Shown: positions 35,124-45,668 of the stretch, one piece after another
Layout: each line of letters begins with the position of its first letter
How positions within the stretch are numbered: the first letter of the stretch is position 1
From: Streptomyces coeruleorubidus
GTDB taxonomy: Bacteria > Actinomycetota > Actinomycetes > Streptomycetales > Streptomycetaceae
Direction: 5' to 3'
NCBI RefSeq assembly: GCF_028885415.1
Contig: NZ_CP118527.1
Span: 1,860,001 to 1,924,000 of the forward strand
Length of the DNA: 64,000 bases
Translations under genes and position numbers: made by a program
Notes under the pieces: model-generated
Database searches by the model: none
The model's input: only the letters and a program-made list of their open reading frames with translations
What the model was told of the DNA's origin: nothing

Positions 35124-35711
35124 ATGGGAAAGACTTATGCATGCATAGAAGGCCGGCTCCGCTCGTTCATCGAGGCGCAGCCGGTCTTCTTCACCGCCAC
35201 CGCTCCCCTGTCCGCCGACGGCACGGTCAACCTCTCCCCCAAGGGCCTCAAGGGCTCCTTCGCGGTGCTCGACGACCACACCGTGGCCTACCTCGACTTC
35301 GCGGGCTCCAACGCCGAGACCATCGCCCATCTGCGGGAGAACGGGCGGATCACCCTGATGTGGTGCGCCTTCCAGGGCCCGCCGAACATCGTCCGTGTGC
35401 ACGGCCGCGGTGAGCCGGTCTTCCGCGACGACCCCCGTTTCGGGGAGCTGCTCGGCCACTTCCCGGACATCGACCCGGCACAGCACGGACTGCGCGCGAT
35501 CATCGTCGTCACGGCCGAACTCGTCCGGGACACCTGCGGCTACGCCGTGCCCTTCATGGCGTACGAGGCGGACCGCGACCTGCACGGCAAGCGTTTCGCA
35601 CGCGAGGACGACGCGTCGCTCAGCGCCTACTTCACCAAGAAGGAGCACATCGCGACGAGCCTGGACGGACTACCCGGGCTGCCGTTGCCACTGCCTCCCT
35701 CTACGGTCTGA
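35124..35711 (+). CDS. Pyridoxamine 5'-phosphate oxidase-family flavoprotein
   Basis: A 195-residue split-barrel flavin-binding protein. The N-terminal part (FFTATAPLSADGTVNLSPKG) and SNAETIAHLRENGRITLMWC are typical of this family, which binds FMN or F420 and reduces or oxidises varied substrates. The C-terminal half (CGYAVPFMAYEADRDLHGKR) is shared by a subset of unknown role. It lacks the pyridoxal-phosphate-specific C-terminal region of PdxH, so vitamin B6 synthesis is unlikely. ATG 35124 has no ribosome binding site. The transpeptidase-like gene starts 3 bases after its stop. Confidence 0.85.
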   Translation: MGKTYACIEGRLRSFIEAQPVFFTATAPLSADGTVNLSPKGLKGSFAVLDDHTVAYLDFAGSNAETIAHLRENGRITLMWCAFQGPPNIVRVHGRGEPVFRDDPRFGELLGHFPDIDPAQHGLRAIIVVTAELVRDTCGYAVPFMAYEADRDLHGKRFAREDDASLSAYFTKKEHIATSLDGLPGLPLPLPPSTV

Positions 35712-35714
35712 GGC

Positions 35715-36413
35715 ATGCGCCCCGGTGCCGTCGCCCTAGCCGTCTCCTCCCTCGTCGTGCTCGGCGCCGGGGCGCATGCCCCCTCGCCTGCGCTGCCGGC
35801 CCGGATGACGGACACCGGCGGCGGCACCCAGCTGATCACCGCGGTGGCCCCGGGGACGGCCTCGACGACGGGCACGGTCACCTGGTGGGACCTCAGGGAC
35901 GGGCGGTGGGTGAAGGCGGGTTCCGCGCCCGCGCGCTTCGGAGCGAACGGGCTGGTCGAGGGCGCGTCCCGCAAGCAGGGCACGAACACGACACCCACGG
36001 GTCTGTACGGCCTGCCGTACGCCTTCGGCATCAAGGCGGCGCCGCGCGGGACGGCGTACAAGTACCGCCGGGTGCACCGGGACTCCTGGTGGTGCCAGGA
36101 CAACGACTCCCGCTCCTACAACCGCTGGACCGAGCCCCGCGCGGCCGACTGCCGGGCCGCCGAGTCCGAGCACCTGATCACGTACGGGGAGCCGTACGCG
36201 CACGCGCTCGTCATCGGCTTCAACTACGAGCGCCCCGTGCGGGGACGCGGCGCGGGAATCTTCCTCCATGTCGACGGGCGCGGGGCGACAGCGGGTTGCG
36301 TGTCGGTGCCGAAGGACGCGATGCGACGGATCCTCACCTGGGCCGACCCGGCGAAGCGCCCCCACATCGCCGTCGGGACGGCGAGCGGGGCCACCGCCGT
36401 CACCCGCTACTAG
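35715..36413 (+). CDS. Secreted L,D-transpeptidase (YkuD)-like protein
   Basis: A 232-residue exported protein with signal peptide (VALAVSSLVVLGAGAHA). The catalytic motif of YkuD domains is recognisable near residues 185-205: FLHVDGRGATAGCVSVP, with the conserved His and the Cys nucleophile in the (S/T)xGC(V/I) position. Such enzymes form 3-3 peptidoglycan cross-links or related bonds. The N-terminal portion (GTVTWWDLRDGRWVKAG) is beta-rich. It starts 3 bases after the flavoprotein stop, so the two are co-transcribed. Confidence 0.82.
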   Translation: MRPGAVALAVSSLVVLGAGAHAPSPALPARMTDTGGGTQLITAVAPGTASTTGTVTWWDLRDGRWVKAGSAPARFGANGLVEGASRKQGTNTTPTGLYGLPYAFGIKAAPRGTAYKYRRVHRDSWWCQDNDSRSYNRWTEPRAADCRAAESEHLITYGEPYAHALVIGFNYERPVRGRGAGIFLHVDGRGATAGCVSVPKDAMRRILTWADPAKRPHIAVGTASGATAVTRY

Positions 36414-36549
36414 GCCCGCGAGGCCGCCCCGGAACCTCTTCGGGTTACCGCCGGTCACTCCCGTACGCACACGACTCGGTGCACGGCTGAACACTCGCGT
36501 GTCCCGGCACGTATCTGTGGGCCAAGGGTCAAGTCCCCACGGAGGAACC

Positions 36550-37932
36550 GTGACCACCACGCTCGCAGGCGGCCGTGCCGCCCGCCGCCAGACGATGCGC
36601 CGCATCCGTCCGCGCCGCTCCCCGGCCGTCCCGCTGCTGATCGCCCTGTGGGCGGGTGCGGCGGCCGTGCTGTGGCTGTGGTGGGACAACACGCCGTCCA
36701 TCGCGGACACCACCGGCAAGATCCTGGCCGCGGGCCGGATCACCGGTCTGCTCGCCGGCTACCTCATGGCGCTGGTGGTGCTCCAGATGGCCCGGGTGCC
36801 CGCGCTGGAACGGCGGGTTGGCACCGACCGGGTCGCGCGCTGGCACGCCATGACCGGCCGCTACACCCTCTGCCTGGTCATCACGCACGTCTTCCTCATC
36901 ATGTGGGGCTACGCGCTGCAGGCGGGCAAGGGCCTCGGCGACATCGTCCAGCAGACGACGGACTCCATCAACCAGCTGCCGGACATGGGCAAGGCCGCCA
37001 TCGGCACGGGCCTGCTGTTCGTCATCGGGATCCTCTCGATCGGCGGGGTGCGCCGGCTGATCGGGTACGACACCTGGTACCACGTACACCTGCTCACCTA
37101 CGCGGCGGTGTACCTGACGTTCTGGCACCAGATCACGACCGGCAACGAGTTCGCCGTCGAGCCCGCCGCCAAGACCTTCTGGTACGGGTTGTACGGCGCG
37201 GTGACCGCGCTCGTCCTCTGGTTCCGGATCCTCACCCCGATCCGGTTGAACCTGCGGCACCGGATGCGGGTCGAGGCGGTCATCGAGGAGACCCCGGGCA
37301 TCGTGTCCGTGCTGATCGGCGGGCGCAAGCTGCACCGGATGGGCGCGGAGGCGGGCCAGTTCTTCCGCTGGCGGTTCAAGGCGCCCGGCATGCGCTTCAG
37401 TTCGCACCCTTACTCGCTGTCGGCGGCGCCCCGCCCGGACATGCTGCGGATCACCGTCAAGGCGATCGGTGACCACACCTCCCGGCTGCGCGAGCTCAAG
37501 CCCGGCACCAAGGTGTGGGCGGAGGGCCCGTACGGCGCGATGACCGCGCAGCGCCGCAGTCGCGGCAAGGTACTGCTGGTCGCGGGCGGTGTCGGCATCA
37601 CCCCGATGCGGGCCCTGTTCGAGACCCTGCCGGGCGCGTCCGGCGACATCACGCTGCTCTACCGGGCCAACAGCACCCAGGACCTGGCCCTGTGGGGCGA
37701 GCTCGCCAAGATCGCCGACGAGCGCGGTGCCCGGCTGATGTACGCGGTCAACAGCCCCGACGGGGAACGCCCCGACATCTCAGCCGAGTCCCTCCGGCGG
37801 AAGATCCCGGACATCGACGACCACGACGTCTTCATGTGCGGGCCGCCCGGCTTCGCGCAGTCGGTGTACGAGGCACTGCGCGGCGCGGGAGTCCCCGCCC
37901 GCCGTATCCATCACGAGTCGTTCGAGATGTGA
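36550..37932 (+). CDS. Ferric-reductase-like membrane flavoprotein
   Basis: A 460-residue electron-transfer protein. The N-terminal half (to about 225) has six membrane helices with His residues placed for heme (RWHAMTGRYTLCLVITHVF, WYHVHLLTYAAVYLTFWHQ). The C-terminal half is a ferredoxin-NADP reductase module: FAD motif HPYSLSAAP, NAD(P) motif LLVAGGVGITPMRALFE and terminal FMCGPPGF. Electrons would pass from cytosolic NAD(P)H through FAD and heme to the outer face. GTG 36550 has GGAGG 4 bases upstream. It heads a unit with a triple FMN-binding protein and ApbE. Confidence 0.9.
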   Translation: MTTTLAGGRAARRQTMRRIRPRRSPAVPLLIALWAGAAAVLWLWWDNTPSIADTTGKILAAGRITGLLAGYLMALVVLQMARVPALERRVGTDRVARWHAMTGRYTLCLVITHVFLIMWGYALQAGKGLGDIVQQTTDSINQLPDMGKAAIGTGLLFVIGILSIGGVRRLIGYDTWYHVHLLTYAAVYLTFWHQITTGNEFAVEPAAKTFWYGLYGAVTALVLWFRILTPIRLNLRHRMRVEAVIEETPGIVSVLIGGRKLHRMGAEAGQFFRWRFKAPGMRFSSHPYSLSAAPRPDMLRITVKAIGDHTSRLRELKPGTKVWAEGPYGAMTAQRRSRGKVLLVAGGVGITPMRALFETLPGASGDITLLYRANSTQDLALWGELAKIADERGARLMYAVNSPDGERPDISAESLRRKIPDIDDHDVFMCGPPGFAQSVYEALRGAGVPARRIHHESFEM

Positions 37933-37972
37933 GCGACGGGACATCAACAGCCCTTCAGGAGCTTGAGAAACG

Positions 37973-39031
37973 ATGAGGAAGTCTCACCCCGTCCGGCGTG
38001 CCGTGCTCGCCGGCGCAGCCACCGTCTCCGGGATCGTGCTGCTGCTGTCACTGAAGCCGGCCTCCGACCCGGGCTCCGCCCAGGCCGCGGGCGGCCAGCT
38101 CCCGCCCGCGGCCGCCGGGCAGGCTCCGCAGGGCGGCGTGAACGGCGCGGTCACCGGTGACGCGGCGCAGACGCAGTACGGCGCGGTGCAGGTGCGCCTG
38201 ACCATGAGCGGCGGCAAGATCACTCAGGCCGAGGCGGTCCAGGCCCCCAAGGGCGGCCGCAGCGACCAGATCACCGCCAGCTCCGTGCCGCGCCTCAACC
38301 AGGCGGCGGTCGCCGCCCAGAGCGCGGACATCGACGCCGTGTCCGGGGCGACGTACACCAGCGCCGGCTACAAGAAGTCCCTCCAGTCGGCCCTGGACAA
38401 GGCCAAGGCCTCGGCCGGCGGCGCGCAGGGCTCGGGCAACGCCCAGACCGTGACCGGCGATGTCGCGCAGACGCAGTACGGCCCGGTCCAGGTCCGTATC
38501 ACCGTCGCCGGCGGCAAGATCACCAACGCCGAAGCGGTCCAGGCCCCCAAGGGCGGCCGCAGCGACCAGATCACCTCCGCCTCCGTCCCCCGCCTCAACC
38601 AGGCAGCGGTCGCGGCGGGGAGCGCTGAGATCGACGCGGTGTCGGGCGCCACGTACACCAGCGCGGGCTACAAGAAGTCGCTCCAGTCCGCCCTGGACAA
38701 GGCTCCGGCAGGGGGCGGCTCCTCCCAGGCCGCCGGCTCCGGGGGCGGCCAGGCCCGGACTCAGACGCTCACCGGCAGTGTGGCGCAGACGCAGTACGGC
38801 CCGGTCCAGGTCCGTATCACCGTCGCCGGCGGCAAGATCACCAACGCCGAGGCCGTCCAGGCCCCCAAGGGCGGCCGCAGCGACCAGATCACCTCCGCCT
38901 CCGTCCCCCGCCTCAACCAAGCGGCGGTCGCGGCCGGCAACGCACAGATCGACGCCGTCTCGGGCGCCACCTACACCAGCGCCGGCTACAAGCAGTCCCT
39001 CCAGTCGGCGCTGGACCAGGCCGGTGGCTGA
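37973..39031 (+). CDS. Extracytoplasmic protein with three covalent-FMN domains
   Basis: A 352-residue exported protein: basic start, one hydrophobic segment (about 9-27), then three consecutive FMN-binding domains at about 57-142, 158-242 and 265-350. Each domain ends in DAVSGATYTSAGY, the SGAT motif of RnfG/NqrC-type domains where ApbE links FMN through a phosphoester to the last Thr; here T127, T227 and T333. Domains 2 and 3 are nearly identical even in DNA. AGGAG is about 11 bases upstream of ATG 37973. Its stop overlaps the apbE start. It likely shuttles electrons from the membrane reductase to an unknown acceptor. Confidence 0.9.
   Translation: MRKSHPVRRAVLAGAATVSGIVLLLSLKPASDPGSAQAAGGQLPPAAAGQAPQGGVNGAVTGDAAQTQYGAVQVRLTMSGGKITQAEAVQAPKGGRSDQITASSVPRLNQAAVAAQSADIDAVSGATYTSAGYKKSLQSALDKAKASAGGAQGSGNAQTVTGDVAQTQYGPVQVRITVAGGKITNAEAVQAPKGGRSDQITSASVPRLNQAAVAAGSAEIDAVSGATYTSAGYKKSLQSALDKAPAGGGSSQAAGSGGGQARTQTLTGSVAQTQYGPVQVRITVAGGKITNAEAVQAPKGGRSDQITSASVPRLNQAAVAAGNAQIDAVSGATYTSAGYKQSLQSALDQAGG
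38453..39010 (+). repeat. Near-identical tandem FMN-domain repeats
   Basis: The stretches 38460-38699 and 38783-39010 share long identical runs (for example CGTATCACCGTCGCCGGCGG in both). The first domain (38150-38400) is more diverged. Confidence 0.7.
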
Positions 39032-39827
39032 CACGGTGGCCGACTCCGCACAGGCTCCCGCCGCGGTACGTCATGCGGAGGAGACGATGGGGACCGTCTT
39101 CTCCTTCGACGTCCGCGGCGGGGAACCCGGCGCCGTGCGCGCGGCGGTCGACGAGGCCGTCGCCGGGCTGCACCGGGTCGACGAGGTGTTCAGCACCTAC
39201 CGCGAGGACAGCCAGATCTCCCGGTTGCAACGCGGTGAGCTGACGGTCGAGGAGTGTGATCCGGAGGTCGCCGAGGTCCTGGAACTGGCGGCCGAGGCGG
39301 AGCGGCTGAGTGACGGCTGGTTCAGCACGTCGTACGGGGGCCGCCTCGATCCGACCGGCATCGTGAAGGGCTGGTCGGTCGAGCGGGCGGCGCGGCGGTT
39401 GGCCGCGGTGCCCGGGGTGAGCGGGGTCAGCGTCAACGGCGGCGGCGATGTGCAGTTGCTCGGGGTCCCGGGCTCGCAGCGGCCCTGGCGGGTCGGGATC
39501 TCGGATCCCCTGCGGCCGGGCGGTCTCGCGGCGGTGATCTCCGCGGCCGGGGTGGATGAGCTGGCCGTGGCCACGTCCGGGACCGCCGAGCGGGGCACGC
39601 ATATCGTCGACCCGCGTACGGGGCGTTCGGCCGTGACCGACCTGGTCGCCGTGACCGTGGTGGGGCCTCGGCTGACGTGGGCGGACTGCTGGGCCACGGC
39701 GGGGTTTGCGATGGGGTCGCGGGAGGGGTTGGCGTGGCTCGAGTCGCTGCCGGGGGTTGAGGCGCTGTTGATCACGGCTGGTGATGAGGTCCGTTGTACC
39801 GGGGGTCTGGCTGCGCGGCTGGGGTGA
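39024..39827 (+). CDS. apbE: FAD:protein FMN transferase
   Basis: A 267-residue ApbE-family enzyme that uses FAD to attach FMN covalently to Thr in SGAT motifs. Diagnostic motifs: ETMGTVFSFDV near the start, DPTGIVKGWSVERAARRL, NGGGDVQLLG and VATSGTAERGTHIVDPRTG. There is no signal peptide, so it may act before export or at the membrane; many ApbE proteins are exported lipoproteins, so this is a point to note. GTG 39024 overlaps the FMN-protein gene by 8 bases; GTG 39036, with GGTGG upstream, is an alternative. Its substrate is evidently the preceding gene product. Confidence 0.92.
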   Translation: MADTVADSAQAPAAVRHAEETMGTVFSFDVRGGEPGAVRAAVDEAVAGLHRVDEVFSTYREDSQISRLQRGELTVEECDPEVAEVLELAAEAERLSDGWFSTSYGGRLDPTGIVKGWSVERAARRLAAVPGVSGVSVNGGGDVQLLGVPGSQRPWRVGISDPLRPGGLAAVISAAGVDELAVATSGTAERGTHIVDPRTGRSAVTDLVAVTVVGPRLTWADCWATAGFAMGSREGLAWLESLPGVEALLITAGDEVRCTGGLAARLG

Positions 39828-39836
39828 GTGGCGGCC

Positions 39837-39883
39837 CTCAGGGGCGCGGGGAACTGCGCGACCAGCCACAGCTCACCCGCACA
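39837..39883. repeat. Dispersed GC-rich intergenic repeat, copy D
   Basis: Begins CTCAGGGGCGCGGGGAACTG, continuing CGCGACCAGCCACAG. It lies between the convergent apbE and argR ends and probably terminates one or both. Confidence 0.65.
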
Positions 39884-39913
39884 CGACCACCAACAGCCAC
39901 CGCCACGGCGTGC

Positions 39914-40459
39914 TCAATGCCCGTTCTGCGCCAGCCTCAGCAAGTGGTCGGCCAGCTCCTGACCCCCCGTCGGGTTCCGGCTGATCAACAGCAACGTGTC
40001 GTCACCGGCGATCGTCCCCAGAATGTCGTGCAGCTCGGCCTGGTCGATCGCCGACGCCAGGAACTGCGCAGCCCCCGGAGGGGTCCGCAGGACCACGAGA
40101 TTCGCCGAAGCCTCCGCGGAGATCAGCAGCTCCTGCGACAGCCGCCGCATCCGATCCTCCTTCGCCGACCCGCCCAGCGGAGCGCGCGGCGTGCGGAAAC
40201 CGCCCTCGCTCGGCACCGCGTAGATGAGGTCGCCGTCGGTGTTGCGGATCTTCACCGCGTTCAGCTCGTCCAGGTCACGGGAGAGCGTCGCCTGTGTGAC
40301 GCTCAGCCCGTCGTCGGCGAGCAGCTTCGCCAGCTGGCTCTGCGACCGCACCGGCTGCCGGTTGAGGATGTCCACGATCCGGCGGTGGCGTGCGGTGCGG
40401 GTCTGCGGCACGGCGGGCCCGTTCGCCCCCGGCTGCTCGTGGTCCTGCGCCTGGCTCAT
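39914..40459 (-). CDS. argR: Arginine repressor
   Basis: A 181-residue ArgR/AhrC protein. An N-terminal winged-helix domain (about 22-90: [40 protein letters not shown]) binds ARG boxes. The C-terminal domain forms hexamers and binds arginine through [21 protein letters not shown] 40459 is chosen; an earlier in-frame ATG (40504) lies inside argD. It is the last gene of argCJBD-argR, 7 bases after argD, so the repressor is subject to the arginine control it exerts. ARG-box-like sites are seen before argC and argG. Confidence 0.95.
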   Translation of the reverse strand: MSQAQDHEQPGANGPAVPQTRTARHRRIVDILNRQPVRSQSQLAKLLADDGLSVTQATLSRDLDELNAVKIRNTDGDLIYAVPSEGGFRTPRAPLGGSAKEDRMRRLSQELLISAEASANLVVLRTPPGAAQFLASAIDQAELHDILGTIAGDDTLLLISRNPTGGQELADHLLRLAQNGH

Positions 40460-40466
40460 CGTCGTC

Positions 40467-41666
40467 TCATTCCCCGGATCGTCCGTCCCCGTCGGCTGCT
40501 GCATCGAGGACGCCGGGCAGCGCCCGGAGGAAGGCGTCCACCTCGTCGTCGGCGATGTTCAGCGGCGGCATGAGCCGTACGACATCGGGAGCGGGCGCGT
40601 TCACCAGGAGGCCGGCGTCCTGAGCCGCCTGCTGCACCTGGGGCGCGAGCGGCTCGGTGAGCACGATACCCAGGAGGAGACCCGCGCCCCGGACGAAATC
40701 GATCAACTCGTGACCGAGGCCTTCGACACCGTCCCGCAACTTCTCGCTCTGCCGCTTGACGTTCTGCAGCAACCCCTCGTTCTCGATGGTGTCGAGGACG
40801 GCGAGCCCGGCGGCGCAGGCGACGGGGTTGCCGCCGAAGGTCGTGCCGTGGTGGCCGGGCTGGAGCAACTCGGCGGCGCGCCCGAAGGCGACGGTCGCGC
40901 CGAGCGGCAGTCCGCCGCCGAGGCCCTTGGCGAGGGTGACGACGTCGGGCAGCACGCCCTCGTGGGCCTGGTACTCGAACCAGTGACCGGTCCGGCCGAC
41001 GCCGGTCTGCACCTCGTCGAGGACGAGCAGTGCGCCGGTGGCGGCGGTGATGGCCCGGGCGGCCTTGAGGTAGCCGGCGGGCGGGACCACGACCCCGTTC
41101 TCGCCCTGGACCGGCTCGATGACGACGAGGGCCGTCTCCTGCGTCACCGCGGCGGCCAGTGCCTGAGCGTCGCCGTACGGGACGTGCGTGACGTCGCCCG
41201 GCAGCGGCAGGAAGGGTTCCTGCTTGCCGGGCTGACCGGTGAGCGCGAGGGCGCCCATGGTGCGGCCGTGGAAGCCGCCCTGGGTCGCGACCATGTGGGT
41301 CCGCCCGGTGAGCCGGCCCATCTTGAAGGCGCCCTCGTTCGCCTCGGCGCCGGAGTTGCAGAAGTAGACCTTGCCGTCGCGGCCGAAGAGCTGGAGCAGC
41401 CGTTCGGCGAGCGCGACCGGCGGCTCGGCGACGAACAGGTTGGAGACATGGCCGAGGGAGGCGATCTGCCGGCTCACGGCCTCGACGACGGCCGGGTGGG
41501 CGTGGCCGAGCGCGTTGACCGCGATGCCGCCGACGAAGTCCAGGTACTGCCTGCCGTCGGCGTCCCACAGCTTGGTGCCCTCACCGCGGACGAGCGGGAG
41601 CCTCGGGGTGCCGTAGTTGTTCATGAGCGCGCCCTGCCACCGCGCGGTCAGTTCCTGGTTGCTCAC
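40467..41666 (-). CDS. argD: Acetylornithine aminotransferase
   Basis: A 399-residue class III PLP aminotransferase converting N-acetylglutamate semialdehyde to N-acetylornithine. Landmarks: [34 protein letters not shown], the cofactor-contacting [14 protein letters not shown] and the Schiff-base Lys in [13 protein letters not shown]. The GTG start (41664-41666) overlaps the argB stop as GTGA. It is fourth in the argCJBDR operon. Confidence 0.95.
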   Translation of the reverse strand: MSNQELTARWQGALMNNYGTPRLPLVRGEGTKLWDADGRQYLDFVGGIAVNALGHAHPAVVEAVSRQIASLGHVSNLFVAEPPVALAERLLQLFGRDGKVYFCNSGAEANEGAFKMGRLTGRTHMVATQGGFHGRTMGALALTGQPGKQEPFLPLPGDVTHVPYGDAQALAAAVTQETALVVIEPVQGENGVVVPPAGYLKAARAITAATGALLVLDEVQTGVGRTGHWFEYQAHEGVLPDVVTLAKGLGGGLPLGATVAFGRAAELLQPGHHGTTFGGNPVACAAGLAVLDTIENEGLLQNVKRQSEKLRDGVEGLGHELIDFVRGAGLLLGIVLTEPLAPQVQQAAQDAGLLVNAPAPDVVRLMPPLNIADDEVDAFLRALPGVLDAAADGDGRSGE

Positions 41667-42582
41667 GACTCCCCCTGTTCGCCCGGTCCCTCGGGCTTCT
41701 CGTCGGCCACGACCATCGTGCCGATCCCCTCGTCGGTGAAGATCTCCAGCAGGATCGAATGCTGGACCCGCCCGTCGATGACCCGGGCGGTGGTGACGCC
41801 GCCGCGTACGGCGTGCAGGCAGCCCTCCATCTTCGGCACCATGCCGGAGGACAGGTCCGGCAGCAGTCGCTCCAGCTCGGAGGCGGTGAGGCGGCTGATC
41901 ACCTCGTCGCTGTTCGGCCAGTCCTCGTAGAGTCCCTCGACGTCCGTGAGGACCATGAGGGTTTCGGCGCCCAGTGCAGCAGCGAGTGCCGCAGCCGCCG
42001 TATCAGCATTGACGTTGTAGACATGTCCGTCGTCCTGGGAGCGGGCGATCGACGAGACGACCGGGATGCGGCCGTCGGCGAGCAGGGCCTCGATCGCGCC
42101 CGTGTCGATCGCGGTGATCTCGCCCACCCGCCCGATGTCGACGAGTTCGCCGTCGATCTCGGGCTGGTGCTTGGTGGCGGTGATGGTGTGCGCGTCCTCG
42201 CCCGTCAGGCCGACGGCGAGCGGGCCGTGCTGGTTGAGCAGCCCGACCAGCTCGCGCTGCACCTGGCCTGCCAGCACCATCCGTACGACGTCCATGGCGT
42301 CCTCGGTGGTCACCCTCAGGCCCGCCTTGAACTCGCTGACGATGCCGTGCTGGTCGAGGGCGGCGCTGATCTGCGGGCCGCCGCCGTGCACGACGACGGG
42401 CTTGAGACCGGCGTGGTGCAGGAAGACGACGTCCTGGGCGAAGGCGGCCTTCAGGTCCTCGTCGACCATGGCGTTGCCGCCGAACTTGATGACGACCGTC
42501 TTGCCGTTGTGCCGGACCAGCCAGGGCAGCGCCTCGATGAGGATCTGGGCCTTGGGCAGGGCGGTGTGTTTGCGAGTGGTGC

Positions 42583-42586
<4 letters not shown>
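41663..42586 (-). CDS. argB: Acetylglutamate kinase
   Basis: A 307-residue amino-acid kinase phosphorylating N-acetylglutamate. Motifs: [16 protein letters not shown] (phosphate loop Lys/Gly), [18 protein letters not shown], and the Asn/Lys region [17 protein letters not shown] with [15 protein letters not shown]. An N-terminal extension before VIKFGG is typical of arginine-inhibited hexameric forms. The ATG overlaps the argJ stop as ATGA and the stop overlaps the argD start as GTGA. Confidence 0.95.
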
Positions 42587-44771
<2,185 letters not shown>

Positions 44772-44778
44772 TTAGAGA

Positions 44779-44815
44779 GCATGACTATACGTTTCACCGC
44801 AGTTTTATGCAATCC
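44779..44815 (-). promoter_or_regulatory. argC promoter with ARG-box-like half sites
   Basis: Minus strand TTGCAT (44807-44812), 17-base spacer, TATAGT (44784-44789). TTGCATAAAA covers the -35 and TATAGTCATGC covers the -10; both carry the TGCAT/ATGC elements of Streptomyces ARG boxes. It is about 25 bases from the argC start. Confidence 0.6.
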
Positions 44816-44923
44816 CAATCGCGAGCGGGCACCGTGTGCCACCAGGAAACCGACTTTGTCCGGAGCATGATCACAGGTTATGGTCCCCCGTCACATATCA
44901 GGGGATCACGGCAGGCGGGGGAC

Positions 44924-45613
44924 ATGGCCGAAGAAATCAGCGCGCCCGAGAAAGGTGCGAGCGCGTGGGGGCAGGCGGTCGCGGCAGTGGTCTTCGTGGG
45001 GGCGCTCTGCGTCGGCTTCTGGGCACTCGGCGAGACGTCCGCGGAAAGCGAGCCGAAGCCTGCCACGTGCTCGGACGGGGAGACCCCCGGCCCGAAGGGG
45101 AAACGCGTCTCGGGAGCGGAGTTGTGCGAGGCGCTGAACCGTTCCGACCTCGCCGCCCTGCTCGGCACGCCGACGGAGATCGCGAAGACCGCCAGCGGCG
45201 GCGACAGCTCGTTCGAGTCCGCCGGCGGCAAGGAGATCGCCACGCCCTCGGCGCAGGTCGAGTTCGACACCTACACCGTGACGCTGTCGGCGACCTACGA
45301 CGGCCTGCCGGTGGCCGGGTCCCACGCGCTGCTGGGGAACGACGCCGAGCAGCTGAAGGTGCACGGCCGGCCGGCCGTCGTCTACTCGGACCGCACCATC
45401 AGCATCAGCTTCCGCCTCGACGGGAGCGACAGCGAGAGCGGCCCCGGCGTCCCGGCCCGGGCCCTCACCGTGGCGCATGACGCCAAGGACAGCGGCGGTT
45501 CCCTCGACGTGACGCTGTGGCGCGCCGACGGCGGGGTGCCGGACGACGCGGTGCTGCTCCGTGTCGCCGAGAAGGTGCTGCCGACCGTCCCCGGGTGGGA
45601 CTCCGGCCGGTGA
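44924..45613 (+). CDS. Membrane-anchored hypothetical protein (possibly DUF6215)
   Basis: A 229-residue protein: short acidic cytoplasmic start, one helix (about 17-36, GQAVAAVVFVGALCVGFWAL) and an outer domain of about 190 residues. The outer domain has two Cys (PATCSDGE and GAELCEAL) and alternating beta segments (VEFDTYTVTLSATYDGLPV, RTISISFRLDGSDS). It resembles Streptomyces proteins I associate loosely with DUF6215, with an unknown role. ATG 44924 has GGCGGGGGAC just upstream. It is divergent from argC and convergent with the arabinofuranosidase gene. Confidence 0.72.
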   Translation: MAEEISAPEKGASAWGQAVAAVVFVGALCVGFWALGETSAESEPKPATCSDGETPGPKGKRVSGAELCEALNRSDLAALLGTPTEIAKTASGGDSSFESAGGKEIATPSAQVEFDTYTVTLSATYDGLPVAGSHALLGNDAEQLKVHGRPAVVYSDRTISISFRLDGSDSESGPGVPARALTVAHDAKDSGGSLDVTLWRADGGVPDDAVLLRVAEKVLPTVPGWDSGR

Positions 45614-45629
45614 CGCCACGCAGCGTGTC

Positions 45630-45656
45630 GGGCCGCCGTCCCGGGGACGGCGGCCC
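45630..45656. terminator. Bidirectional terminator
   Basis: GGGCCGCCGTCC (45630-45641) and GGACGGCGGCCC (45645-45656) form a 12-bp perfect stem with a 3-base loop between two convergent genes. Confidence 0.8.
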
Positions 45657-45668
45657 ACGAGGGACCCG

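Noticed and set aside
37973..39031. Assembly artefact creating the triple FMN repeat
   Set aside because: Domain 1 differs clearly from 2 and 3, the linkers differ, and the frame is intact throughout, so a real tandem domain array is more likely.
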